Shown here: in pieces, positions 36,626 through 46,428 of the stretch
Layout of the letters: each line of letters starts with the position of its first letter
How positions within the stretch are numbered: the first letter of the stretch is position 1
Assembly (NCBI GenBank): GCA_018105865.1
Contig: CM030848.1
Span: forward strand, 3,042,501 to 3,106,500
Source of the DNA: Metaphire vulgaris
Lineage: Eukaryota > Annelida > Clitellata > Crassiclitellata > Megascolecidae
Direction of reading: 5' to 3'
Length of the DNA: 64,000 nt
Notes under the pieces: model-generated
Told to the model about the DNA's origin: nothing
Seen by the model: only the letters and a program-made list of their open reading frames with translations
Database searches by the model: none
Position numbers and translations under genes: made by a program

Positions 36626-37035
36626 TGGATAACTAGTTGTTTGCTAGACAAGCATGACGGGAAGGCTAGGCTAGGTTGTTTTTGCTCGTGAATGTTAGAA
36701 ATTCTGCTAAAAGTCCCATATAATTGTGAAATATTGCTTAGTAACCTAGATCATATATCCTGACGGCAAGATGGGTTTTGTCAAAAAATAATGGATAGGC
36801 CTAACGATTTTATTCAGTAAAATTAAATGATTGCCGATGATACTGTATAATTAATACTTTTGGTGAATGCCATATTATGATTTTGCGGCTTTTGCCCATT
36901 GATTGGTTCATGTCCGGATCATTTTTTGATAAGTATTTTAATGTTTCTTGAGTTTCCTGATCTCGATAACAACTGGCTGGCTTTAAAACATTCCTACATA
37001 TTTGACCTTAGGGAAGGTAGGAAAGGTGGAAGATC

Positions 37036-37439
37036 AGGGTGTTTGGAATATGGAAGAGAGAGAGTGAGAGTGGAAGAGAATAGTGGAATACACATATAGT
37101 TGGCCGTGTGAAAAGATAAACTGGCTTTGAACGCATTCCTGCATGTTAAAATGCTTGCCCTTAAGGAAGGCGGGAAAAGTGGAAGATGAAGGGAAGGGAT
37201 GACAATATGAAAAGGAGAGAGAGCACGGAGAAGGAAAATAGAGGAATGTTAGAAGTAGGTAGGGAAAGAAAAGGGAAAGGGGGGATGAGTAGAGCGGTGG
37301 AGAAGGGGTTGAGAATGGGAAATGGAGAGAAAAGGAAAGGGTAGGTTGGTGTAGCGTAGTTGGGAAGGGAAAAGAGAGGGAGAGAGGGAGAGAGGGAGAT
37401 TGTAGGGAAGGAAATAGAGAAGTGAGCGAGAGGGGTTCT

Positions 37440-37486
<47 letters not shown>

Positions 37487-37500
37487 GGAGTGGAAGATGG
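37036..37500 (+). repeat. Purine-rich (GA/GGAA) tract
   Basis: Irregular GGGAAGG and GAGA units with a perfect (GA)n core at about 37441-37482. ORFs here are artefacts. The flanking phrases ACATTCCTACATATTTGACC (36989) and GCATTCCTGCATGTTAAAAT (37133) look like a short direct duplication. Confidence 0.9.
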
Positions 37501-37819
37501 AGGGTAGAAGAAGGGAGGAAGAAGGAAAGGAACAGAGAAGGAACGATTGGAAAAATGATGGGATAAACACGTGCACGAAGTTAGAAAGTTATAGGCCTAT
37601 GAGCAGCAATAAGATATACAGAGCAACGTCCAGAGAAGCATTAGATAAATAATAACATCGCGCTGATGATCGGGGTGACGATGATGATCCGTAGGCTCAG
37701 CCCATTAAAAAAATGGACGCTGCCTATACTCTATACTATAGCAACTGATAGCAGCGCGTCGTCCAATGAGAACGCGCTTATACAGAGACACACACAGTAA
37801 CACAGACCTTGGAAAATTA

Positions 37820-39409
37820 TCTATATATATAATTCTCGATGTCTGTCGCGTCCGTCTGTCCGACGGCAACACGGCGGGTATTGCAAGACGCTGTTGTCAT
37901 TGACAACCAAATATTGTTTAATCAAAAATGTATTAAAATCAACGGAGCGTTTAACGAAGCGTCTTAATTTCAGCTTAAACCCCCGTCCCCCTTCCCTCAC
38001 CCCATCCATCTCCTAATCGCCCAGGCCCCAACCTATTCCCGTCCCGGCCCCAAACCCCTTTTCTCCTTCCCTCTCCCCATCCCCCTTCTCTCTCCCCATC
38101 CCCTCCCAATCGCCCCGGCCCAACCCATTCCGACCCCGGCCCCAAACCACCCCGTTCCCCTTCCCTCTCCCCATCCCTGTTCCCTCTTTCCATCCCTCTC
38201 CCAATCGCCCCGGCCCCAACCCATTCCGCCCTGGCCCCAAAACCCCGTTCCCCTTCCCTTTCCCCATCCCATTCCCTCTCCCCATCCCTTCCCCAATCGC
38301 CCAAGCCCCGTTTCCAAACCTACACAACGCTGCTCCGAAAACCCGTACAACCCACTTTCCTCCTCCCAAATCTCCCTTCCCTCTCCCAATGCCCTGCTCC
38401 CCGTTATTTTATATATATATATATATATGTTCCTTCCTAGCCTCAATACCTATTTTTTTAAATTTTACCCCTCAAGTGGGGATTAAATTTTCAGACGCCG
38501 TCACCGTACTGGGGATTTTTTAATTTTTGGAAAAGCGTTCTTCAGAAATGATTGATATAACGTTTTAAATTTGCTATATCTCAGGCTATATAGGAGCTAA
38601 AAAGATGAGGTTTGCACCATTGTTTAGATTGTTTATTCCTATTTCTAACCGTCCGTGCAAAACAAAAAAATTGGGGGTAGAGTCCACTTTACGGCCTAAA
38701 ATATCACCCTCTCCCCCGAAAAACTTTTAAAGCCCCTAGCAAAATATTTTCAGCGGTAACCCCACTTTGGTCAGCGGCAAAGTTATAAAGGGATGTCAGA
38801 GGAACAAAATAAACCAAAAAGTTTGAAAATCGGTCGACATTTGGCAAAGATCTATCAGTTCTAATCCGATGACCCCAATGTTTGAACATAAGTATTATCG
38901 GTGAATTTCGCGAAAGTTTTGAAGTATGCGAAAGTTTCCAAATGTTTTGAATTTGCTATATCTCAGGCTATATAAGAGCTAAGAAGATGAGGTTTGCACC
39001 ATTGTTTAGCTTTTTTATTCCTCTTTCTAACCGTCCGTGCAAAACAAAAAGTTCAGCGTTCACGAGCTTTCCGACAATCAAGTGAGAATGAGGAGCAGGC
39101 TGTTGCTCGGCGTGAAAAGCAGCACAGCAAACAAGAGAATCAAGCACTGCATGTCGTTCGACACTGCCAAATCATTACACTTACGTTGACTATCAAGGTT
39201 CAGAAAATTCCTGCGAATGGGCGTTAACTCGGTTGAAGGAAAAGGCGGCGAGTGAAGGAGAACTAATTGCGCAAAATGCTATTGCATTAGCGCAAAATCG
39301 GGTGGTAAAACAGACAATCTCCACCGTCATAAAATGCTATTGCATTTGCGCAAAATCGGGTGGTAAAACAGCCAATCTCCCCCGTCATTTTTGACGGGTA
39401 AACACCTAG
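37820..39409 (+). mobile_element. Helitron with duplicated 3' end
   Basis: Begins TCTATATATATAATTCTCG after an A and ends CCCGTCATTTTTGACGGG hairpin, 6 bp, then CTAG before T (39410), fully matching Helitron ends. The interior has a 93-bp pyrimidine minisatellite, a 100-bp direct duplication (about 38572-38670 and 38943-39050), and a short reading RSRAFRQSSENEEQAVARRE (39053-39115) typical of the charged repeat arrays near Helitron/Pif1-like proteins. The last 58 bp (AAAATGCTATTGCATT...CCGTCAT) occur twice in tandem. It ends 159 bp before the Mab-21 start codon. Confidence 0.85.
37980..38395 (+). repeat. 93-bp C-rich minisatellite
   Basis: The marker AATCGCCCNGGCCCCAACC recurs at 38015, 38108, 38203 and 38295, a period of 92-95 bp. 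The W/G/E-rich ORFs in three minus-strand frames are artefacts of this block. Confidence 0.85.
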
Positions 39410-39410
39410 T

Positions 39411-39535
39411 ATATATAATACTGGTTAGACGTTATAAATTTTATCAATTAATTAGTATTAAAATGATACATTAATAATACTGGTTAGACGTTATAAATAT
39501 AATCAATTAATTGGTATTAAAATGGTACATCAACT
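39411..39535 (+). repeat. Tandem duplication in the Mab-21 5' flank
   Basis: TAATACTGGTTAGACGTTATAAAT occurs at about 39417 and 39476 with the same downstream ATCAATTAATTRGTATTAAAATGRTACAT, a two-copy repeat of about 59 bp. Confidence 0.8.
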
Positions 39536-39568
39536 TGCGTTGTAATTTCACTCAATTCACAGAGTAAG

Positions 39569-41683
39569 ATGGATTATAAAGAGTTTCGCCGAAATTGTGT
39601 TACGAGTCGCGAATCAAAGATCTTCTTCCTCTGCGGAAGTACGTTCGAACTTCCGTTAAAGTACGTGCTGAACAATCCGACTGATTCAGACAGATTATTC
39701 TACATGATGGACGTCTGTGCTGTGCCTTCGAACATAAATCCTCCAAAACACTTCAAAGGCACCGTTCTTACAATTGAGAGCACTGGTAATCACCCGGGAT
39801 TCGTCAGGTTAAAACGACCTACTTTAAAATCCTCTTATTTCCTACGCCCAACAAATCTGCGGGATGACGATAGCGGAGGACCAGTACGCAAGGTGAACGG
39901 AGAGTATCGTATCTCCTCCAAGGTCCAAGCAGCTTTGCAGTATTTAAGTCCGACTTGGAAGAATTTAAATTCCATGAAAATTGACGAAGCTCATTCGGTG
40001 TATTGTCCATGCTGGCCTCCAGAAGCCCAGGAATGGGTCACACGTAGAAGATATTACGGCTGGCCTGATACGAAACTCATCGGAAGAGTTAAGAAAGGCG
40101 GTTGTCATTTTGTATCGAAACCTCATAAAAACAACGCACACGACGACACGCAATGGAGGTTCTCTTTCACGAAAGCGGAACTGATTCTGATTCATAGCTG
40201 GACTCCAGTTCAGAATGAAATCTACCATCTGCTTCGCCTTGCCAAGAACAAAGCATGTAAGGATAATCCTGAAACAGCCTTGCGTACTTATCACTTTAAA
40301 ACGCTAATGCTTTGGGCCTGTGAAGAGAAACCTACGGAGTTCTGGAACGAGTGTCGAAAAAATGACTGCGTCCGTGAGTTGCTAATGGAAATGATTGTAA
40401 GCATTAGCAACAGACATTGTCCGAACTATTTCATTCCAGAAAACAATATGCTTGACTACGTGGGAGGTTATGCTTTTGAAAATGAGCTAACCATCCTCGA
40501 AAATTATGTCATAGATCAAAGTTTTGCTCTTACGTCCAAATTCATCGAAATTCTTCAGCGGAACAATTCAAGCTTTTGGCTGTCGAACAAGTTCTACGAG
40601 TTCATCTTTCTAAGCGTTCGTGCTATTTTATTGCCATTGCACGAAGACAGAAACGGCACTCTGAGATCTAACTTGTACAAATGCGAATGTTTTCTGCCCG
40701 AATTGAAGGAACTCTACGACGCCATACACGCAAATATTCTGCTCATGTCAATTCCAAGAGTATCGTGGAGAACGGGAAGCAGAGAACACGAAATGGCGCT
40801 ACGAGGATACACAATTGCGTTGAATGCCTCTGTGGATGAAACGCAAAGGATACTGGAATTCGACATTTCTCGTTTGTTGGATACATCGCTCAATGCAATG
40901 TTACCGACAATTGCTTGTTGGCCCTTATTCTTGCACCGAAAAGGTTGCGCGAAAATTTTGGAGGCTGGCGGTGGATGCGAACTCTCCGAATCTGCAGACA
41001 AGTCCAGATTCCCAGAAAGTTCATCTCTGAAATCTGAATCTGCAACGGAAGAAAGCACCAGAAACTCTTCTATGATAATGAAACTTTTAGAGAAGCTTGC
41101 AGGGTATTCCATTCAAAAGTTCGCTACGGACTCTTCAAAGCAGATTCCGTCCCCCATGTATTTAATGAGCGCTGCGTACTTGGTTAATTTTTATTACACC
41201 ACGTTAAATGACTATGAAAACACACTGCGCATATATGACGAGATCCACATAAAGACTTCCAAAATACGAAATATTTTCGGAACATACATCCATTTCTTAG
41301 CAAATCTGCCAATGACTGTTTGCACTGACTTTTCAGTCTTGTTTGATGACCATATACGCACGGTTCTTGGCTTTGTGGTGCTCTGCAAAGCTTCTTCGTC
41401 TTGCATTCATTCGGATAACTCGATGACAGTTGCATTTCCATTGTCTCCAATCAGATTTCTACGCTATGTCGAATATCAGTGTAAGCTCAAAATAGACGGT
41501 AGCGTCCCAAATGTGTTTGCCTATTCACCCGGTGATCACGAAAATGCAAACAACAGCACCAGAATGACAGTTTGCTTCAGCGAAGTATTCCTATCGGCAG
41601 CCTTGAGGTGCAACGGAGTGAAAATTCTACGAATTTCTTCTAGAAATTTTGACACTGATTTTACTTTTGACGAAGGTCAGTGA
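39569..41683 (+). CDS. Mab-21 domain protein (cGAS-like nucleotidyltransferase fold)
   Basis: 704 codons, intact, complex composition. Residues 22-24 CGS with FEL at 26-28, then DSD at 39-41, resemble the GS...[ED]xD signature of the Mab-21/cGAS nucleotidyltransferase core; D139 before VYCPCWPPEAQEW may be the third acidic residue. Then come GWP (164-166), WRFSF(TK)AELIL (196-207), YHFKTLMLWACEE (241-253) and NYFIPENNMLDY (286-297), the hallmarks of the Mab-21 C-terminal lobe. Residues after about 300 form an extension without a domain I recognise. No cGAS-type zinc thumb is seen. Known relatives include cGAS-like receptors that sense nucleic acid and make cyclic dinucleotides, and non-catalytic Mab21 proteins; which applies here is open. 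The start has AAGATGG context. CACAG at 39559-39563 could be a splice acceptor just upstream. The end (GAAG/GTCAGT at 41675/41676) looks like a donor, so the TGA may be intronic. Confidence 0.85.
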   Translation: MDYKEFRRNCVTSRESKIFFLCGSTFELPLKYVLNNPTDSDRLFYMMDVCAVPSNINPPKHFKGTVLTIESTGNHPGFVRLKRPTLKSSYFLRPTNLRDDDSGGPVRKVNGEYRISSKVQAALQYLSPTWKNLNSMKIDEAHSVYCPCWPPEAQEWVTRRRYYGWPDTKLIGRVKKGGCHFVSKPHKNNAHDDTQWRFSFTKAELILIHSWTPVQNEIYHLLRLAKNKACKDNPETALRTYHFKTLMLWACEEKPTEFWNECRKNDCVRELLMEMIVSISNRHCPNYFIPENNMLDYVGGYAFENELTILENYVIDQSFALTSKFIEILQRNNSSFWLSNKFYEFIFLSVRAILLPLHEDRNGTLRSNLYKCECFLPELKELYDAIHANILLMSIPRVSWRTGSREHEMALRGYTIALNASVDETQRILEFDISRLLDTSLNAMLPTIACWPLFLHRKGCAKILEAGGGCELSESADKSRFPESSSLKSESATEESTRNSSMIMKLLEKLAGYSIQKFATDSSKQIPSPMYLMSAAYLVNFYYTTLNDYENTLRIYDEIHIKTSKIRNIFGTYIHFLANLPMTVCTDFSVLFDDHIRTVLGFVVLCKASSSCIHSDNSMTVAFPLSPIRFLRYVEYQCKLKIDGSVPNVFAYSPGDHENANNSTRMTVCFSEVFLSAALRCNGVKILRISSRNFDTDFTFDEGQ

Positions 41684-41740
41684 AACTTCATTTAAGTAGC
41701 AGAGTTCAGTACGTTGACAGCAGTTCAAAAACTCCTAAAC

Positions 41741-41932
41741 CAGTGGCGTAGCCAGCTTATGCAAAGTGGGGTTGTTAACTGAAGGCACTATGCAACTGAA
41801 CACCAGCGGGGCCGCGACCACTCCACTACACTCCCAACAAAAAGTCAACGGATTTACATCAATTGCGTTGGCCATATTTATGTAAATGGGGTTGTTCGAA
41901 TAACCCTGAACAACTCCGTGGCTGCGCCACTG
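41741..41932. mobile_element. hAT-like MITE (CAGTGGCGTAGCC ends)
   Basis: CAGTGGCGTAGCCAGC left and GGCTGCGCCACTG right. Flanks TCCTAAAC and TCCTATAA match only in part. It lies inside the proposed Mab-21 intron. Internal direct repeats of AATGGGGTTGTT type. Confidence 0.7.
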
Positions 41933-41944
41933 TCCTATAAGCAC

Positions 41945-42520
41945 TAGCTGTTTTACCTGTTGATGTTTATTCTTACACCTTTCTTCTCACTTTCTGTATT
42001 TACTTGACCTAGCAGTTCCTGTAATTTTTGTTGTGAATCTGCTATCAGGGCTGCATCATCTGCAAATCTTAGATTATTGATGTTCTGTCCACCAACTTTA
42101 CTCCTTCTACTTCATCTTTGTTTTCCATGATTTATTCTCCATATGCATTAAAAAATTATGGGGATAATCCACATCCCTGTCTGGCACCTTTTAATATTTG
42201 AATCTATTTCCGGTTATTCCATTAATTCGAGGTGTTGTTTTCTGGTTCCAATATATTTCTGTGAATATTCTTAAATCTTTTCCGTCTATCCCTGATCCTT
42301 CCAGATACTCAAAAAGTTCGTTATGACGGACAATAATCGAAAGCCTTTTCATAGTGTGTGAAACATATGTACAAGTCTTTCTGCATCTCAATACATCTTT
42401 CACTTAGCATTCTTAGAATATATATTGCATTTCTACAGCCACAGTCTTCTTTAAATCCAAATTGTTCTTCAGATGCCTTGTGTCTAATTTTATTTTTTTG
42501 TTCTCTTTAGCAGTATTTTC
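41945..42520 (-). pseudogene. RTE-like LINE, reverse transcriptase palm remnant
   Basis: On the minus strand in order: EEQFGFKEDCGCRNAI, LRMLSERCIEMQKDLYICF, YEKAFD, HNELFEYLEGSGIDGKDLRI, ARQGCGLSPYFFNAYGE and NINNLRFADDAALIAD. EKAFD and FADD are the palm-domain catalytic motifs. Several stops and frameshifts. It lies inside the proposed Mab-21 intron, on the opposite strand to the gene. Confidence 0.85.
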
Positions 42521-43157
42521 AGAAGTTATTTTTCCAGATGGCTAATTAGGCTAATTGTTCTGAATGATTCACATTCTGTAGCATTTAGCATAAAATATAG
42601 GCTTTCTGTTTACTGCCTTGACAATAACCATAGATTCTTGAAGGTTGAGTCCTTGGTCCTGGTCCTGGTCCTGGTTTTGGTCCTAGTCCTGGCCCTGGCC
42701 TTGAGAGCTGAGTCCATGTTAACATCCCTGCAATCTACCGCCTATTATGAAACTCTTAAACTGTTATCTATTATGTTAATAATGTTTACATGAAATATCA
42801 ACGAGGAGAGGCAGAAGATGACGACTGTTGGTGTTGGAGGTCTTCTCAGGGACTAATAATGCCCTCAACAATTGGCAATAATCAAAGATATGATTCATTT
42901 TCTTGTAATTATTATTATAATTACATCTCTAACTTATCTTTCTGTTATTTATAATTGACCTCTATTAAATTCTATTGTACCATATAGGCATACGAGTGTG
43001 ACTATTACAACTATACATAACCATGTATATATGATGTTGCTATTTCGAGCAATCATGTGTCTTTGTAGTTGTCGGAAGAATTTGTTGCTGCTTTGAAAAT
43101 ATACGACTTTTGAACAGGAATGTCCGCGGATTCTTAACAGTCTGAGCAATGTAACAG

Positions 43158-43423
43158 ATTCAGAAAACCAGTTGGACCTTCATAGCATTGGATTTCTTAC
43201 GACGGAGCTTCGAGCAGGACAACTTTTGCTCTACTTTCACTTTTCGTCGAAAGTCGACGTTGAGCGCATGCACAAGAAGTTGAAAAGTGGTGAAGTGAAG
43301 ACTTTAGTAGAGAAAGATTTCAATCGACTGCTTCATCGAACGGAGTTGCTCATCTCTGTATCTGTACAATGGTTCAAAGACGATTACAAGAGATGCCTTC
43401 GGTGCTTTAGGCGAAGGCTATAA
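43158..43423 (+). CDS. Candidate terminal exon of the Mab-21 gene
   Basis: An open frame of about 88 codons ending TAA: reads SENQLDLHSIGFLTTELRAG, then QLLLYFHFSSKVDVERMHKK and LLISVSVQWFKDDYKRCLRC. Two AG acceptors (ending 43157 and 43163) are phase-compatible with the donor-like GTCAGT at 41676: exon 1 leaves one base (G) and these starts supply AT or AA to complete Asp or Glu. Codon composition looks like the upstream gene. The polypyrimidine tract is weak, so the join is an inference. An alternative is a decayed duplicate exon. Confidence 0.45.
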
Positions 43424-43789
43424 CATAAATGCTCTACTAGAATTCCCTGGATTCCATTAAAACAAAGGACTGTTACTCTTGGCTTATAGATTATATTGGA
43501 GACCGACCCGGCTTATACTCGTGAACCGACCTGTAGTAGAACATTTTCAAATTGCATTAGTTCACTTGCTCGAGCGCAGTGATGTTTACTTCCATAAAAA
43601 TTTTATTGCGTGAAATTTTTAATGAAATTTTTTGAACTGTTAAAAAATGTATGAAACTTTTGAAAAAACAACTTTATTTCTGTTGCTTTTAAGTATCTAC
43701 CTTCTAGGCTTAGGCCCTATAACATGGACTACTAGATATCTAGTAGTCCACGAATCAGTAGATTCAGACTTCAGCACAGCAATACAAAC

Positions 43790-43792
<3 letters not shown>

Positions 43793-43837
<45 letters not shown>
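43793..43837 (+). repeat. (TTA)n microsatellite
   Basis: About 15 units. Confidence 0.95.
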
Positions 43838-44029
43838 ACTATGTAACACAATTTTGTTCCTGGCTTCTAAGTGTTATATTTCAGTTGCCTATGTATAAAG
43901 GATCTGCAAACATGGCTATATTCATCATTATATTTGCTTTGATGAGCACAGCTTACAAAATTTGTTTATTTATACAATGGAAAAAGGTGCAATCAGTGCA
44001 ATTTTTCTTCTCGAGAAGGAACATTATGT

Positions 44030-45440
44030 ACTAATTGAAAATAAGCAACAACAGTCAAAATTACTTAAAAACATTCAGAAATGAGTTGCTTTTCGAGATT
44101 TGTGTCTGTACTGTCAATAGCTTTCTCAATGAAGACTTCAGACATAGTCCCCATCACGTGTTTGTTATACCGTCCTTGGTAACGACATTCAAAGTCCAGC
44201 ATATCCTGATGAAAGCGTTAATCTTGCTTCTCTGGGTAGGCTCCCAAGTTTTCCTTTAATTTGTCAAGGTGGGCATGAAGAATATGTACTTTCAGGGACA
44301 TTTTGCATCTAATTTTGGCATGGTTCTTTATGAGAGACTGGTTCAGTCTCTCATAGTTTTCAGTCTTGTGGTTGCCAAGAAAGCCATACAATACTGCAAC
44401 GAAACTGTTTCAAGACCCTTTCTCCGTGCTATTCAGCTTCTTGGCGAATACGTCACGCTGTGTGATCTTCTTTATCTGTGGTCCGACGAAGATGCCAGCT
44501 TCGACTTTTGCCTCCGAAAGCTGTGGAAAAAGATCTAGAAGGTATTTGAAAACTGCGGATTCCTTGTCTTGACAAATTACTTGATGAGACCCAACTTGAT
44601 GTTTGAGCATCTTTCGACGGTCTATCAACGGCTCCTACTTGATGCTCTTCTTACCTGTGGTGATCTCGGTCAGCTGTGGCCAATCCGTTCTACAATAGTG
44701 GACCTCAGACCTCGGTGTCCCGGTTGTTATAGAGGCAAAGAAAACCAAGGAAATTTTGTGAAACCGCCTTGCAGGCCCATCAGGAATGTTACCATTTTGA
44801 CCATTTTGAAGTCTCCAATGACTTAACAACCATAGTTGTCATACTTCAAGGCACTCAGCAACACCTTGACACTGGTGTGGTCCTCTCTGAGGTGTAGGTG
44901 CACAAAGTGAGCCACGAGGAGAGACAAGTACTTGTTACCATTATGAAGTAGCATGGCTTTGAGGTTCTTGGACGAACTCCCTATGAATTGGCACCATCAC
45001 TCAGGTAAAAGGTGATTGCTATGGCCTCGAAAAGACCAGTGACATTGCTGCAGAAGCACAGCCCATCTAGCTGACTGAAGAATTTGGAAAAACGTTCATG
45101 ACGCTTTCTATGTTCTGTCACCTGCACGCTTTCATCCAACAAGTTCCACTCCTTTTGTCTAGACATCAGAAGCTCAGCATTGCACTTGGTGAGACAAAGG
45201 TCTCTGATCAGGTCGCTAAGATCTTTCTGATTGGGGAAGTACGGCTTACTCATCAAAGCTGCATCTGTGCAATGGTATTCTGGATCTGCAATATCTTCCT
45301 CGCTGTCTGCCTTGGCGCGCTCCCCTGAAGACAGTTGATCTCTCCCTGTAGGGATGGGAATGGGGAGCTCAGAGCCATAGGGTACCGGTGCGATGCAAAC
45401 GTAGCAGAATGCATTTGCTGGCTGCAAGCAAAACTCTTGA
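44030..45440 (-). pseudogene. Second copy of the CACTA-like transposase family, degenerate
   Basis: Minus strand, in order: QPANAFCYVC (start of a Cys-rich region) joined directly to APVPYGSELPIPIP; KDLSDLIRDLCLTKCNAELL; RKRHERFSKFFSQLDGLCFC; GDFKMVKMVTFLMGLQGGFT with the Cys pair decayed; FKYLLDLFPQLSEAKVEAGI, FVGPQIK; GFLGNHKTENYERLNQSLIK; MSLKVHILHAHLDKLKENLG; RFHQDMLDFECRYQGRYN. The order follows the fragment at 530-1830 and extends past its 3' break, so together they show most of the protein. Several stops; the N-terminal Cys-rich part appears deleted between CYVC and APVPYG. No matching inverted repeats were found around this copy. Confidence 0.8.
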
Positions 45441-45835
45441 TGCCATCTAAATCAAAATTTTCTGGTCACTATTTGCTTACTCAGCAACAAGATATGTGGC
45501 GACTCCGCCGGCTCGCGGTCTCGTAGAGCGGCCGGCGGTCGGGCGGTCGGGCGGCCCCCAACGCCCGCTCGGTCTCCCGATCGCCATCAGCCGCCGACTC
45601 TGCCTGATCGGCGGCGTCAGTTTCCCTTTCCGGCTCTCCGACATCAGAGGAGGTGTCCGCGGCTGCCGGGCAGGCAGCACACTGAGGATGGCCGCTCCTC
45701 AACGTAGGGTTCTCGTTTTCCTCCTCTGACTCTCTATCCGTTCCGGCCCCGGCCTCGTCCGAGAGACCCTTTAACTCATGCCTCTTATCGCTGGCCACCG
45801 CTTGGTCTCGGCGCCTTAAGCGATTTCGATAGGTA

Positions 45836-46428
45836 CTAGAAAGATGCTCGCTTCGCTCGCGCTCGCTTCGCTCGCAGTGCAGGATAATACTAATCCAATA
45901 CCTATACCTAATACCCAATCATTGAATTCATGCTGAACAACATTTCAATGATCGCCACCTATAGCCAAGCTCTGCGCCACGTAATAATTAGGCCTATGTA
46001 CGTTAAAATCACGCAACTGTGGCCATTTGTGACGCTGTACACGTATTTTTTGTGTACGCTAAAACTACCTCAGGCTGCGAACAATTGTTACCAATAGCAA
46101 GGTCGTCGCACGCCCAGCCCTCTGACGCTGCAATGACTCGACTAAACCGGTTCTACGAACAATTGTTACCAATAGCAACGTCGTCTTCGAACATCGTCCA
46201 CCAACGCATCGCGACGTAAGGACTAAACGGTCTACCAATAGTCAACGCTCGCCCACCAACGCATCGCGACGTAAGGACTAAACGGTCTACCAATAGTCAA
46301 CGCTCGCCCACCAACGCATCGCGACGTAAGGACTAAACGGTCTAAACCGTCTACCAATAGTCAACCAATCAGAACGCTTGAAGGTAACAGACAGAGAGAC
46401 ATACAGATAAGGATTTTAATATTATAGA
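45836..46428 (-). mobile_element. Non-autonomous Helitron
   Basis: On the minus strand it begins TCTATAATATTAAAATCC after A and ends with CGAGCGAAGCGAGC repeats that can fold, then CTAG before T (45835-45839). It shares its 5' start and the CAAGCGTTCTGATTGG block with copies at 3606 and 57504. It carries a 55-bp tandem repeat. Confidence 0.75.
46201..46365 (+). repeat. 55-bp tandem repeat in the Helitron
   Basis: GCATCGCGACGTAAGGACTA recurs at 46206, 46261 and 46316. Confidence 0.95.

Noticed and set aside
37034..37576. 180-codon F/S/L-rich minus-strand ORF
   Set aside because: It is the complement of a purine-rich low-complexity tract.
37975..38446. G/E/W-rich ORFs in three minus-strand frames
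   Set aside because: They arise from the 93-bp C-rich minisatellite.
45481..45918. 145-codon charged ORF on the minus strand
   Set aside because: Its N-terminal third lies in the Helitron 3' end; no domain is recognised, and the composition follows local GC-rich DNA. A donor-like site near 45480 was not enough to support it.
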